From Thamnidium elegans (taxonomy: Eukaryota; Mucoromycota; Mucoromycetes; Mucorales; Mucoraceae), in the NCBI GenBank assembly GCA_025201345.1, contig JAIXMG010000009.1, forward strand, positions 806,001-870,000: 64,000 bases of DNA, written 5' to 3'. A program made the position numbers and the translations under genes. The notes under the pieces were generated by a model. That model was not told the DNA's origin. It was given only the letters and a program-made list of their open reading frames with translations, and ran no database searches. Positions 1 through 12,161 of this stretch are shown in pieces; position 1 is the first letter of the stretch, and each line of letters begins with the position of its first letter.

Positions 1-2632
1 GAATTCTTGGTACACGTTATATTTACACGTTCAAAAAGAAAGTATGGCGTATTGCTTTTTAGTTACCTTTATAAGGTGCAAAAAAAAAAGTAGCTTTAAC
101 TTTGTAATATTACATTCGGGTGGACCAAATTTAAGTGTTTGTAAGAAGTACTCTTATGCATGGTAGTTTCTTCAAGAAGAATAATATCCTTTTGTACGGA
201 CATAAAATAAAAGACTTACAAAAGAAAGGAAAGTGATTTACTTATATTTTTTTTTAAAAAAAATAGAATAAAAATAAGCTGACAAAATGGTGGGTCTATT
301 TGTTCATGCGATATATTTAATCATTTTTTGACTGAACGTGTAAATAGAAGAATTCCTCTTAATTTAACTAAAGTTATATACTTTTCTCTCAAACATGCGT
401 TCAGTTGCTGTTACAATAGTGTGTTTTGTTTCCTGACCTCTACTTCGTCAGGGAATGAATCATTAAGAGTAAGTAAATCATTGGAAAATTGCAAGTGGCT
501 GATTTGCTTGCTAATATCAAATTCTCTTGGTCAAACCTATCCAAGTCCCAATCTTGCCTTTTCACAACCGAAATACCCTGTTAAAATATTTGTTAATTGC
601 TCGAATGCACGCTTGAAAATAGTAAAATAACTTACAAGAGTATGACAGTTCATTATCAATCCTTGAGAAAGCTCTCTTTCTTAAATGATTCATATTTGTG
701 TGGTTTGGTTTCAAAAAGATCCTTTCAGTTAAAAAATGCTAAGACTTTGTTTAAAGCTATATAAAACTTACCAACTGTTTTATTATTAGTTTTAAGTTTA
801 GAAATAAAAATAAGAAATCATACCAATACAAAATTATTGGTAAAAATGTTAAGCAATAAAATATAGTAAAAATATAAAAGATAGAAATGCGATTTTGGAA
901 AAAGAACAGCCAAAATAAAAATATATTAAAAATAGGGTTGCAAGACCTGTAGCGATACTGTAACAAGATTTAAAATGAATAATAATATTAGTTTTTCTCG
1001 GTGTAGAGTACCATAAAAAATTTATATATATTATACTGGTCACAGAATATATTTATATGTATAGTAAATTATAATGTTGTAGCTCTATTGTTCACAGAGA
1101 TAAAAGGAAACCTTTATCCGGGGAAATCACTAAAAAGTATTAAATATCAGATGCCATCTTTATCTGCGAAAAGTCGATTTTTGGCTCTTCCGAAAAGATG
1201 ATAAACTGTAAGCCCAGTTTTATGCCATCCGAATGATGCGTGTTTTCCAACAACAAGGTCCTATATTCGGAAAGACGGCTGATCTAAGGTCCATGGGCGT
1301 GACATGGGATATACGTTACAGCGTTTTCCAAATAAATGAGGGGTCCTTTCCAGTAAGATTCGCCTTACCTAATAAGGCGGAGAGAAACAGAAGGCTTTGT
1401 CAAACCCAAACCCAAACCCAACCTCCCATTTTTGATCTCTTAAGCAAAAACCACTCTTTAGACTCAATTATGAGCGACATGAACACACACGTTTTGGAAA
1501 GTTCCCCCCTCCTAGTCTGCGGAGCAAAAAATAAATAATAATATTTATAATTAAGAATCTATTACGTATATTCAAAGATTTAACTAACCAGTACGGCGAA
1601 GAACGGGGAAGTGTTTATACGTCAAGGTTTACCCCACCATTTACATTTATCCGGCTGCGAAATACGTAGGTAATGTTGGGAAAATCATACATTTTTTTAT
1701 TAATTTTCTCATGCTCTATATGTACTAAAGCACCCTATTGTATTGCATTATTAATGCACAAACGTATATATACAAATACTGGGCCTTTTTTCTGATCTTT
1801 TGATTTACACTTAAAAAATAATAATAGTTCAATTAAATCAAATAAATAACGGGTTTTGACTTAATTCGTCAGTTTTATTACATGTACTTGTGGTTCTTTA
1901 TTACAAAGAGAAGGGACTGGTGTTACCTTCCCTCTAGCAAGGAAATTTAAGCTCATTCAAACTTTTAATTGATGTAATCAAAATGCATTGGTCACTTGTT
2001 TGAACAAAGTTTGACCTAAAAAAAAATGTGTGGGACATTTCACTTGAGCGGTTTTAAAGTTTCAAATATGTGTGTGAGAGAGATAAACTAACTAGTTATT
2101 ATGTGCATTAATTATTCTTGACGATAAAATAGACTTGACGATAAGCAATAGGGGGGGTTTTTTTTTTGATAAAAGTTACACGTAATGATAATTATGCATA
2201 TATGAAAAAGTTTAAAACTGAGTTGTCTGGAATCATTTTTTGGGTTACCAAATAACGGAAGCGTACCGTTGGTAACGGGGAAGATAAAAAAAAAAGACGT
2301 TGGGGTAGCCAAACGTGTTATTTAAAGTTCTTTTTGTTGTAAATTATTTTTTTATTATGTTTTTAATAACACATCAATAGATAGGCTAAATTATGACCAA
2401 CATGTAATCTCTTTAAGATAATGAAGGGAAGATAAGCTTTTCTGTATCTTTAGATTAAGTACATAATTATAATAAACATGTTTTTTTTTAATATATTAGC
2501 AATTTACAATTTATTTATTTATTTTTATTCTAAAAAAATGACGTTCAGGAGAGAGGGTGAGTGAGTGAGTGAGAAAGTGTGTAATGGGGAATATATGATG
2601 TATATTATAATAACAAGTCTAAATAATTTTGT
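1..2632. other. AT-rich region without a convincing gene
   Basis: No spliced or unspliced reading frame here resembles a known protein. The longest open frames are about 100 codons and show no domain. A GC-richer island at about 1080-1530 holds a perfect hairpin and a short AAACCC triplication near 1402-1421, and could be a decayed element. A GTGA-type microsatellite lies at about 2558-2578, in the 3' flank of the mitochondrial RNA polymerase gene. Confidence 0.6.
1361..1379. repeat. Perfect 7-bp stem hairpin
   Basis: CGCCTTA (1361-1367) is followed by a 5-nt loop and its exact reverse complement TAAGGCG (1373-1379). It sits in a stretch that is clearly GC-richer than its surroundings. Its function is unknown. 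Confidence 0.6.
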
Positions 2633-4230
2633 TTAATGGAAAAAGTATGGTGATTTTTTCACTTCATTGATATCAAATTCACCCTTTGGTGGAAGTGGTC
2701 TAAATGTTAAAGGTGCCCAAGTATGATCATACTTTTGAGAATTCTTCTTTTGTTTGACAGGTTTTGCTTCCTCTTCTGCGTCTTCTTCTTCTAATAAATC
2801 TTCGTCACCCTCACCAGAGCTTTCATCTGAACCAAGGCCAAATAATGCTTTCAAAGCATCCTTCTTTTCACTTTCCTTCTTATTTTGCTCTTTTTCTAAT
2901 TCTTTGTCTATCGATGATAAACCCCCAAATAAAGTAGCATTTTCTGTTTCGGGATCCTTTTCAATAAGTACACTTTGAGGAACCTTATAATTCTTGTAAC
3001 GTTCCTTAAACTCTTCAATCAAGTTTTCCATAATAGGTTGAGAATGAAGTTCAATAAATTGATCACGAATAACTTCATTCATTTCATCTACATCACAGGC
3101 GTGAGTCCAGTAACTATCATGTACGGAAGCGAAAGTCATGCCCTTCTTGTGACAAGCAACAGCAGACATTAACATATGGGTAGCATCAAGCGAATGAATA
3201 AAGTTAGGGGGGAAAGCAGTACTTTGTTTCATGGCATTTACAGGACGAGAAGCATCGGGATCTTCAATAAAGATAGTTTGCAATAAAGTAGCAATTTGTT
3301 TTTTACCAGCACGACGATAAGGTTGAACAATGGGTAAACCAAGAGGTGTGGTCCAAATGACAGAAGTCATTTGATTGGAGGCAGGGCTACGAGCGGAGAA
3401 AATCTTCTTCTTTTTTAAGCCTTTCCTTTTTCTACCATCTTCTTCAACAGGAGCTTCTGTAGTAGGAATATGACCAGGTACCATACCAGCTTCTTGTAAG
3501 GTCTCTAAGGGCACACTCTTTGCAATACGACGAGCAGAATCAGTCAACCAATTTTGAATTTCGTGTGCACCAGTAAACATCTCACCAAGAGAAGAGAAGA
3601 CAGCTCTGGCCAAGTAACCAGAAAGTGCGTAAACCTTTTCACGAGGAATATTAGGCTGTTCCTTCAAACGATTTTCAATTTGTGCACGAGCACCAACAAA
3701 TGTTACACCGTATACGTTTGTCATAACTGTTTGCTTAACAACCTTACGACTAATATTACCCTTTAATATCTTGGCAAATTCATCGCCTTCTTCAGCTGCC
3801 TTGTCGATTTGTTTATTAACCATATCGGCAACACCGGTATATACATCTGCAGGACGATCACCAGCAGCTAAATTAACTGCACGGGCACCAGCTAAATCAC
3901 CACCAAGAGCAGCATAATGCTGAAGACCGTTACAGGTACCATCTTGATGAATAGGTAATTGTGATTTAAAGGTCTCAGGTTCTCCACTACGGAATGCTGC
4001 TGCAACCTCGTAACAGGCAGAAAGACATTGCCATGGCGAATCAGCCTTTAACCACCATTTATTACCCTATATGTTTTTTCTAAATAAATACCAGATTGCC
4101 CAATCAATAAAGAGAAAAGTGTACTTACAGTTAAAGGATTATCAGCAGAATCTAAAATATTATCAATGTTTTCCATGGTATAAGCTTCTCTTTCAGTAAA
4201 TGAATGTCTAAAAAAAAGAATAGAGAGTTG

Positions 4231-4267
<37 letters not shown>

Positions 4268-6753
4268 ATATAAACAAAAGAATACTTTACTTGTCATAAC
4301 CGTGTAAATTTGCTAAATGGATCTTTAACCATTGCCAACCTCTAGAACCAAGTGCCTTTGCTTCATCAAAATGAAGTAAACCACGACACAAATCGTTACC
4401 CAAATGATTCAAAGTAGGAGGCATAGGGTAAGCACGACCACGGAAATCCATGTTATGAGGGAAGAACATGGGAAGATTTAAAAAGGCACGAGCTGTTTCA
4501 ACCTTATAATTGACATCACATCTTAAACTATGATTGTTTCTTTCAGTTGTTTGAATCTGTTTAACTTCGGTAACCCAGTTAAATTTAGCCTTGGGGTCTG
4601 TATCATAATTCTCGGGCTTAGGAGGTAAAACAGCATGTTCGTTAACAATAGGAGGGATATCACCTATAGGTTCACCAGAATTCCAAACTTCTAAAACAAC
4701 CTTGAATACATCCTTATTTACTTTCCAACGTGTAGAGCCTAAAACATCAAGACCGGCTAAAACGTCAGCTAAATGATCTTGTTCAGAAGCCTTTTGAAGG
4801 TAAATTAATTGTTCAGCGGAATCCTTGATTCTCATACAAACAGACTTGGTAGAGAGATAACCACCAGAGTTATAAGAGAGCCAAGGACGAGGGTGAACCA
4901 ACATGGGTAAAAGACGAGGATGAAGTGTGTCACGAATAGGTTCACGAGATAACATACGAGTTAATTGTTCAGAGAACTTGATGATACCAACACGTTTACC
5001 ATGTACATACTGGTAGGTATGGAAAAAGGCAGGAATATTCTCAATGATTTTAGCACCGGTTTCAGGATCCTTACTTGGTACTGGAATTTTGGCAGCTTCT
5101 AATAAAAGACTGGTCAAGACAGAACCAACCTTGGCACGAATAGTACTGGGCCAGATAGGGTTCCATTCATCTGTACCAGCTAATGCAGTTCCACCATTTT
5201 GTACAGACAATTTATCTTGCTCTACTTTGGTCTGAGCCTTTCTAACAGCCATATTGAATAATTTACCACTGGCGAATAATGTATGTGCATCGTTATGACC
5301 AGTAATATCTCTAGACAAAGTACCACGACTACTCTTCTTTTTAATTTGAGCAGCATTATATTCCATCTCTACAGCCTTTCCAACATCAATAATAGCACGT
5401 GCAGTCTTCATACCATCTCCAATACCGGATGAATTATGAAGACGTAATAATTCAAGAATAGTGACGATGGATAAAGTTTCCTTTTTCAATAATTTTAAAA
5501 AGGGACCATAGGCACGACGATCACTTTCTCTCATCGTAGCAGCGTCGCATCGTGTGATCTCTTCTTCGATCAAGGGAGTCATATTTTGATGCCATTGCCA
5601 CATAATACGCTTCAAGGGTGTCAAGTTCATAGCGTTTAACGTATCTCCTCTTTCTATACTCTGTTCCTTATTATGTAATAATCTTTGCAATGCCATTTCG
5701 TAACCTTGGTGTTCGAGGCCTAATTGAAGTTCAAATGGATCCATCTTCATGCTGGCCTTAGGGTCCTTTAACGCAGCTAATTGTTCTTGAAGAAAATGTA
5801 CACCAATTGATTTGGTAGGCTTTACTTCTGGAATATCCTCTATTGGTACTTGTATAGCGGTTGCTGATACGGCTGTATCCTTCATGATTGGTTCTGCTTG
5901 AGGTCCTAAAATTTTGTCGGTGGCGGTTTCTAATTCTCGAAGGAATTTTTCGATATTCACTTCTGAACTACCTTGACTAGCAGAAATCATCTAATTTTTT
6001 TTTTAAAAAAAAAGAAGGATTATCAGTATCATGTTCCCCCATTTCGTATCTTTTTTTTTTTTTCATTGGTACCTCTCTGAATAAAGCAATATCATTATTT
6101 GTCAAATACTCGGATTTTAACATTTCGTCTACATTAATTCCTTCCGTATTCGTCATTTCGGTTAATAAAGCCCTGGCTGTGTGGTAACTCTTGACCCTAT
6201 CATACACTTTTTTTTAGTACAAACTTGTCAAAAAAAAAAAAAAAAAAAAGACTTACTTTAAAAATCCTTTCACAATGATAGCAAAAGTGTTTGCATCAGC
6301 TGCAACTCCAAATGATTTCATATTATCAAACCAATTTAAACATTCCTTTGTCATTGGTTTTTTAGGAGATTCAATAAAACCATTCAAGAAAGTGTTGTAC
6401 ATATTAACATCGGCAAATATCTTCATTTCTTCTGGTTTGGATTTATATAATTCAGTCATGATACGTTCTGCTCTTTCCATGGATCCCGACATAATACAAG
6501 CTCTTAAGATAGCAAATTGTTCTGCAACAGTAGAAGGCAAAACTCGAGCAGTGGCCTTGAAATCGGGAAGACCAGGATTAGGTAAAATGACATGCTCTCT
6601 TTCCGTCTTTAAAGGAGAAGTCGCCGTAGCGGCAGTACTGTAGTTGAAAGGTCGTAATAAGGTACGGGAATTGGTATAGCGGCCAAGGTGAAAAGCTTTC
6701 TTAATAAAAGTCGCTTGCTTGTTAGTTGCTTGTCGAACTAGAGACAGAGACAT
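2633..6753 (-). CDS. RPO41: Mitochondrial DNA-directed RNA polymerase
   Basis: Single-subunit T7-like RNA polymerase that transcribes the mitochondrial genome in the matrix. Five exons (6753-6257, 6196-6073, 5990-4291, 4207-4129, 4066-2633) give 1277 aa. The N-terminus is basic and Ser/Thr-rich, as in mitochondrial presequences, and is followed by a PPR-like helical segment (about residues 80-165). The catalytic half shows DFRGRAYP (about 722-729), HQDGTCNGLQHY with the metal-binding Asp (about 840-851), a KQTVMTNVYG O-helix (about 911-920) and HDSYWTHA with the second metal Asp (about 1116-1123). A lysine- and acid-rich insertion precedes the conserved C-terminal SPYFF end. The start is the only early Met in frame. 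Intron 3 contains a 32-nt T run on the plus strand (4234-4265), and intron 2 uses a GTACC donor. The family assignment is very secure; exact splice points are inferred. Confidence 0.95.
4234..4265. repeat. 32-nt T homopolymer in RPO41 intron 3
   Basis: An uninterrupted T run on the plus strand (A in the transcript) near the 5' end of the intron. It is likely length-variable. Confidence 0.85.
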
Positions 6754-7013
6754 TCAGGGTCAAGTATTTTTTTTTTGGTAAAAAAAAAGTAAATTAGGGG
6801 AGTCTTGTATGTATAAAAAAAAGGATCTAAGCCTTATTGTTCGTGGAAAAAAAAAAGCCTTGGGAGTAACTTGATATTAAAAAAAAATAAGGTATAATAT
6901 AAAAAAAAGCTGAAAGTAATTAAAATAATATATTTAAAAAAAAAAAATTCTATCAAGGGTTGCCAGGTTCTTTAATTCTCTTTTTTTTTTTTACGCCCCC
7001 CAGGTAAGCATTA

Positions 7014-7059
<46 letters not shown>

Positions 7060-7269
7060 TGGTTATGTGACCTTTTATTTTAAAATTCCGAAATGTGTCA
7101 AAAAGTTGCCATGTCAATTTAATGTATAATTAAAGTAATCATTTCGCTACTATGATCGATGTATCCTATTGTTATAATTACTTTAAACCTAAGCATATTT
7201 TCATTTGGCTGCTTTTACTATTGTTTAGTTGCAAGAAAAGTTTCTCTTTCTACTTTTAAGTATGGGACA

Positions 7270-7277
7270 TGACGTCA
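7270..7277. promoter_or_regulatory. CRE-like palindrome TGACGTCA
   Basis: A perfect match to the bZIP (ATF/CREB) consensus, about 155 bp upstream of the ATG at 7432. Binding is inferred from the sequence only. Confidence 0.4.
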
Positions 7278-7282
7278 AAAAA

Positions 7283-7305
7283 GACAGTCCTGCATGCTGA
7301 CTGTC
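7283..7305. promoter_or_regulatory. 23-bp inverted repeat
   Basis: GACAGTC (7283-7289) and GACTGTC (7299-7305) are exact reverse complements flanking a 9-nt centre with a GCATGC core. It lies in the divergent promoter 6 bp from the CRE-like site. It could be a dimeric regulator site. Confidence 0.45.
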
Positions 7306-7431
7306 CCTGAACCAATGAATATATTTACTTATTGATGCAAAAACGACGTCTCCTTTACATGTCAATATATGTAAATAAGAAGCAAACTAATAAGAAAAAA
7401 CTGATATGCATACACTCTTTTTTTTTATTTG

Positions 7432-7815
7432 ATGAAAGAAGAAAATATAAGGATTGATATTAAACAAGAAGATATTCAAGTAGAAGAAAAGATACCAATT
7501 GAAAAGTATTTATTTTATATTGGATTTGTTTTTCCTATCGCATGGTTTATAGGTAGCACAACCAAAGGATACAGTTTTTCATCATATGTTTGGAAGAAGA
7601 GATGTCGTATAGCAGCAACATTAATGTTAGTTCTGGCAATTGTGATGGTAACGACCGTGATGGTAGTGAAACCAACTTTGTTCGGCTTAAAATCAGATAT
7701 AGGAGCACAAACTTCTGCGGCTACAAACAATGCAATTCGACCTGGTGTACCCATCCTCGGTACAAATGATTTTGGTGATACAGTAGCTGGAATCAGTGTA
7801 GACAGTAATGAGTGA
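7432..7815 (+). CDS. Small membrane protein of unknown function
   Basis: A 127-aa open frame. After an acidic and charged N-terminus, a first hydrophobic segment (YLFYIGFVFPIAWFIGS, about residues 26-42) is followed by a WKKRCRIA basic patch and a second hydrophobic segment (about 63-83). This hydrophobic-WFIGS-aromatic/basic-hydrophobic layout recalls a common class of fungal hypothetical proteins with two membrane spans; I cannot name a function. The ATG at 7432 is the first Met of the frame. The frame ends at TGA 7813-7815, but the last codon overlaps a strong donor-like GTGAGT at 7812, so the true 3' end might be spliced. An AATAAA-like signal follows at about 7912, which favours the gene ending here. 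The next gene starts only 197 bp downstream. Confidence 0.6.
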   Translation: MKEENIRIDIKQEDIQVEEKIPIEKYLFYIGFVFPIAWFIGSTTKGYSFSSYVWKKRCRIAATLMLVLAIVMVTTVMVVKPTLFGLKSDIGAQTSAATNNAIRPGVPILGTNDFGDTVAGISVDSNE

Positions 7816-8012
7816 GTATCCACCCGCGGTAAAAATTACGCCGTTTTTTTTTTTCTATCGGAAGAACAATTAAGCCGAATAGGATTTCTCTCTTTTTTTC
7901 TGTGTTGGATTAATAAAATATTTTTTTTCTTATTTCACATAATATTTTCTCTCTCTCTCCCTTTTTTTTCTTTTCATAATTATATATACACATATATATA
8001 TATTCAAGTGGA

Positions 8013-10366
8013 ATGAACCAGCAGTCTGAACCAAGTAGCAGTAGCCAGACTACACAAGAGTTTCATCCTGCGTTGAATTCGGGTACTTCTAATCCAAGAC
8101 GGACTCGAATTACAAGAGCTTGTAAATATACGCAACCCGAAAAGTAAAAAAATAGCTTATTTAAATATATTCTTTTTAGGCGATACGTGTAGACGTAAAA
8201 AAATAAAGTAAGATAGATATTCTAATTTTTTTTTTTTTTTCATATATCTAAAAATGATTTTTTTTCAGGTGTGATGTTGATACGAAACATCCCTGTACGA
8301 CTTGTAGACAGTATGAATGGGAATGTACTTTCCACGATGTAATATATCATTAAAAAAAGTCGAAAAAAAATCGTATTAATTTTTTTGTTTTAGACTGCAA
8401 AAAAGAGAGGACCGCCGAAAGGGTAATAATAGAAAGGGTGGATAATTTTTTTTTTTGCATAATTTTTTTAATTTTAATTTTTTTTTTAAAAAAAGGTATA
8501 TTGAAAGCTTAGAAACAAGATTAGAAAAGATGGAACAGTTATTAAACTCGATAGGAAGTGACACACCCACCACACCACCACCACCACCACCACCACCACT
8601 ACTACATGCTATGCCTAAAAAAAGAAAGAGTCAACGTATTGAACCTTTATCACCACCATCACTACCACCGCTACCACCACCATTACCATCATCATCATCA
8701 TTAGAAGCCGATAAAAATGAAATAAATGTAAGTAACTCACGGGAGAAAGTAGTTCGATACCATGGAAGTTCATCAGGTTATTATATTGTTGGCGATATTT
8801 TATCGAATGATAAATCTGCCAGTGAATACCAATCATCCAACCCTCATAACAAAAAGATACTGTATATGCCCGCTATAGATGGCGAAGAACCTTATAGACT
8901 CAGACGAATGAGCGTAAGTGATAATGATTTGATGGTAGTAAGAGATCCTACAGCGGATGAAGAAGCTTGTCAGATCGCATTTGATAAAGAAGAATTGGAT
9001 AGTAATGTACCAAGATCGGTGGTGGTTGCACTGGTACATACTTATTTTAATAATGATCATGCCACTTTGCCCGTACTAGAAAAGGATGAATACATGGATG
9101 CGTTTGAAGGAAGAACTACACCACCTCCTGCCCCTTTACTAACATACGCTATTTGTACTCATTCTTGCTTTTTGTTAAAAAGTAATGATCCTGTATTTCG
9201 TGATGCTGGTGTAGAACGTGATGATATCTTCAAAATATTACTGGATAGAGCAAACGTATTGGTCCGACGAGAATATTTAAAACCGCGTATTGTCACCATC
9301 CAAGCACTTTTAGTAATGTGTACACACCCTACTTATTCAACAAGTTCATATAGAAATTGGATTTTAGCTGGTATGGCTGTTAGAATGGCGCAAGATTTAG
9401 GTTTACACCGTTCCATCACAACAGTTGAAGTGTCCGAAAGATTTAAAGAGCGAAGAAAGAAGTTATGGTATAGTACGTATATAACTGATCGATGGTGTTG
9501 TGCGGTGATGGGTAGGCCACTTGCTATTGCGGATTCTGATTGTGATATCGACCTACCGCTTAACTACGGAACCGAAAACAGCGATGATATGATTATATTT
9601 GTCAATTTTATTAAATTATCTGGTATCTTGGGAGAAATCCTTCGAAGAATTTATTCGCCTAAAGCTAAATTAAATGGATACAAGACACATACAATGGAAC
9701 AAACTGTACGAAGTTTACAAAAGATGTTGGAAGAATGGTTTATAAATGTACCCCATGCGTATAAAATAACCGAAACAGATTTACTAGAGATGCGATTGAA
9801 TCCCCTTCTTTATGCAGCAACCAAAAAAATTACTGAAGGCGGTCCGCTTACCATTTGTTATCATGCCGTTGTCTTACTTTTACACAGACCGTTTGTGGTA
9901 TTAGAACAAAATGATGATGATTTACCTTCTCTCTCGAGAGCTTCTGAGCTTTGTACAAATGCTGCAAAGTTGGCAGTGGATGTGGCAAGAGCAATACCTG
10001 TGATGGCAATAGCGAAATTTGGTTGGAATTTTGCGGCTTATTCAGTATTTCAAGCTTCGTTAATTCATGTATATAATTGTACCAGTAAAGATCCAACGGT
10101 TTCAAAACAAGCTAAAGAATATGTTAATATTTGTATAAATGAATGTTTGGGTCCACTATCTGATGATGTACCAGCTGGACCGCCATTAATTCCATTCCTT
10201 CAAAATTTAACCAGCTTGTTAAAGGTTGAAAAAGGCGTACCTGATCAACAGGAAACTATTCCTCTGTTACAGCAACAACACCAACACCAACAACAACAGC
10301 AGCAGCAACAGCAGCAGCAACAGCAGCAACAGCAGCAACAGCAGCAACAGCAGCAACAGCAACAGC

Positions 10367-10433
<67 letters not shown>

Positions 10434-10763
10434 GCAGCAGCAACAGCAACAACAACAACAACAAACTTCCTTGCCGTTCAATAATGGCTTTTTACAACCA
10501 GATAATAAAGCTGATTCAGGGAGCTGGCTATTGAACGGTGGTCTTGGTGGAAACCCCGCTTTATCACAAGCGGCATGGCAGCAATTATTTTCTACTGCGG
10601 GACCACCTTTCTCTACCAACGACAGTGTTAACCGAGGGTTTGATGTGCAAGGTAAGTCAAATTATAACCAAGAGATTTTTTTATATTAACTATTTTGTAT
10701 ATACTAGGTTGGGATAGCTTCTTTACTGAAACTCAAGCGTCTAATAATATGTTTTTACCTTAA
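8013..10763 (+). CDS. Zn2Cys6 (Gal4-type) transcription factor with long polyglutamine tract
   Basis: Nuclear DNA-binding regulator of 815 aa from six exons (8013-8121, 8180-8207, 8269-8338, 8394-8422, 8496-10651, 10708-10763). Splicing assembles a complete binuclear zinc cluster with Cys at 37, 40, 47, 55, 58 and 65. It is followed by the linker KKRGPPKG and a YIESLETRLEKMEQLL dimerisation coiled coil, the layout of XlnR/Cat8-related fungal activators. A low-complexity Pro/Ser stretch comes next. The fungal_trans (PF04082-type) middle domain follows, recognisable at TYFNNDHATLPVL and ILAGMAVRMAQDLGLHR. Residues 671-735 are almost pure glutamine. The C-terminus is Asn/Gly/Ser-rich. Exons 2 and 4 are only 28 and 29 nt. 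The target pathway cannot be told from sequence. Confidence 0.9.
10270..10464 (+). repeat. Polyglutamine-coding CAG/CAA repeat
   Basis: 65 codons, 63 Gln and two His near the start. The 5' part mixes CAG and CAA; the central part is a long pure CAA run. It lies inside the Zn2Cys6 factor coding region and is likely length-polymorphic. Confidence 0.95.
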
Positions 10764-10922
10764 CTACACCTTGTAAATATTGAAATATAATTATAATAAA
10801 AAAAGTCTGCATTAAATATTTTACCGGGAACTTTTTTTTTATATATTTTGTATCTCAGGTACACATAAACGAAACTTTATTTCTTTCTTTCTCTTTTTTT
10901 CTTTTTTTTTTTTAATAAAGAG

Positions 10923-12161
10923 ATGACAAAATCGATGGTAGACAACCTTGTATATATTGATGATTACATTGATAGTAAGCAAACACTTTTTTTCTGTTAT
11001 AATAAACGTGTTTGTTTATTCAACTTTTTTTTTTTTTTACATACAGTCATTGAAGCACTTCAAATCGATCTTCAAAAGAATTTTACACTTTTGAAAGAAA
11101 TGGATGGTTATGCACAAGGTAAAAAAAAAAAAAAGAGGAAAAAAAATCTATATGATAATTAAACTCTTTTATTAGATTCAACCACTGCGACAGCAAAAGC
11201 AGCTATCGACTTAATTGATAATATTGATAACTTGGACGCAAGCGATCGATTTATAAAGCTAAAAGCTATGGTAGATTTACTCACTGAAACGGCACAACGG
11301 AGTAGCGAAAAAGCGGCACTTGCCAAAGTGACATCGGATGCAGTAAAGTTAATCAGTGATATAATTATAATAGTGCTTATTAACGTTTTTTTTTATTATA
11401 GGTTGATCGTCATTGCAATCGTTTAGACGCCAATTTGGTTAAATTTGAAGAGAATTATCCTATTGGAAAACTTCGTATTGCGTCATTACCTGGTTTGGCA
11501 CCTTCGTCCAAAACATTACGTGAATATTCAAAGTTATCCTCTAAAGAGAAGATCACAAAGAAGATCAACGATAGAAAAGAGTCACAGTCTGCCAAAAGTA
11601 AAATGAAATGAATGCATATACACATATATATTTTGGTATTAAATAAGTATTTCTCTCTCTCTCCCTTTCTTTCTATTTATTATTATTAGAGAGAAGAGCA
11701 GCAAAAGAAGATATGATGAGTATACCAAGATCATTAAAGGATGCCAGAACTCATTCTGATAAAGGCAAGCCAATGAAAGCATTACCTTCTAGAAAAAACG
11801 GGAAATTGAAGTCGTAAGATTTACGCCAAAAAAAAAAAAAAAAAAAAAAAAAAATAGGGTACAAAGAAAAAGACTAACTTCCAAAAAAAATATGCCCTTT
11901 AGATCAGAGACTGACGTGTCTGTTGACCCAAATGAACCCGTCTATTGCTATTGCCAAGGTGTTTCTTATGGGGAAATGGTAGCATGCGATAATGCAGAGG
12001 TAATACGCAATTAAAAAAAGAAAAGACTAACATACTAACATATCAATTAGTGTGATATTGAATGGTTTCATCTTGCCTGTGTAGACTTAAAAACAGTACC
12101 AAAAGGAAAATGGTACTGTGATAATTGTAATAAATATAAAGGAAAGCAAAGAAGATCATAA
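10923..12161 (+). CDS. ING-family PHD-finger protein
   Basis: Chromatin reader of histone acetyltransferase or deacetylase complexes (Yng1/Yng2/Pho23 family), nuclear. Seven exons (10923-10974, 11047-11118, 11176-11342, 11402-11597, 11690-11813, 11903-11999, 12051-12161) encode 272 aa. The N-terminal ING domain is a helical region with the typical [17 protein letters not shown] segment at the exon 3/4 junction. A basic linker follows. The C-terminal C4HC3 PHD finger has Cys219, 221, 232, 237, His243, Cys246, 259 and 262, plus the aromatic YG-EMVACD and EWFH elements that bind H3K4me3 in this family. A short basic tail (KYKGKQRRS) resembles the polybasic region of ING proteins. Which ING paralogue this is cannot be decided. 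Its stop codon is 33 bp from that of the opposing gene. Confidence 0.92.

Larger units (their letters stand above)
6754..7431. promoter_or_regulatory. Divergent intergenic region upstream of RPO41 and a membrane-protein gene
   Basis: This 678-bp region separates two diverging genes. It holds a 41-nt A run (7016-7056), a CRE-like TGACGTCA at 7270-7277, a second GACGTC core at 7345-7350 and a 23-bp inverted repeat at 7283-7305. No open frame here looks coding. Confidence 0.55.

Noticed and set aside
1233..1538. 101-codon ORF in the left flank
   Set aside because: No domain, odd low-complexity QTQTQTQ segment, no supporting splice context; kept only as part of a possible relic region.
8376..9060. 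Minus-strand ORFs under the Zn2Cys6 gene
   Set aside because: Repetitive antisense readings of proline- and serine-coding repeats.
10245..10619. Polycysteine, polyleucine and polyasparagine ORFs over the Zn2Cys6 gene
   Set aside because: They are other-frame readings of the CAG/CAA repeat.
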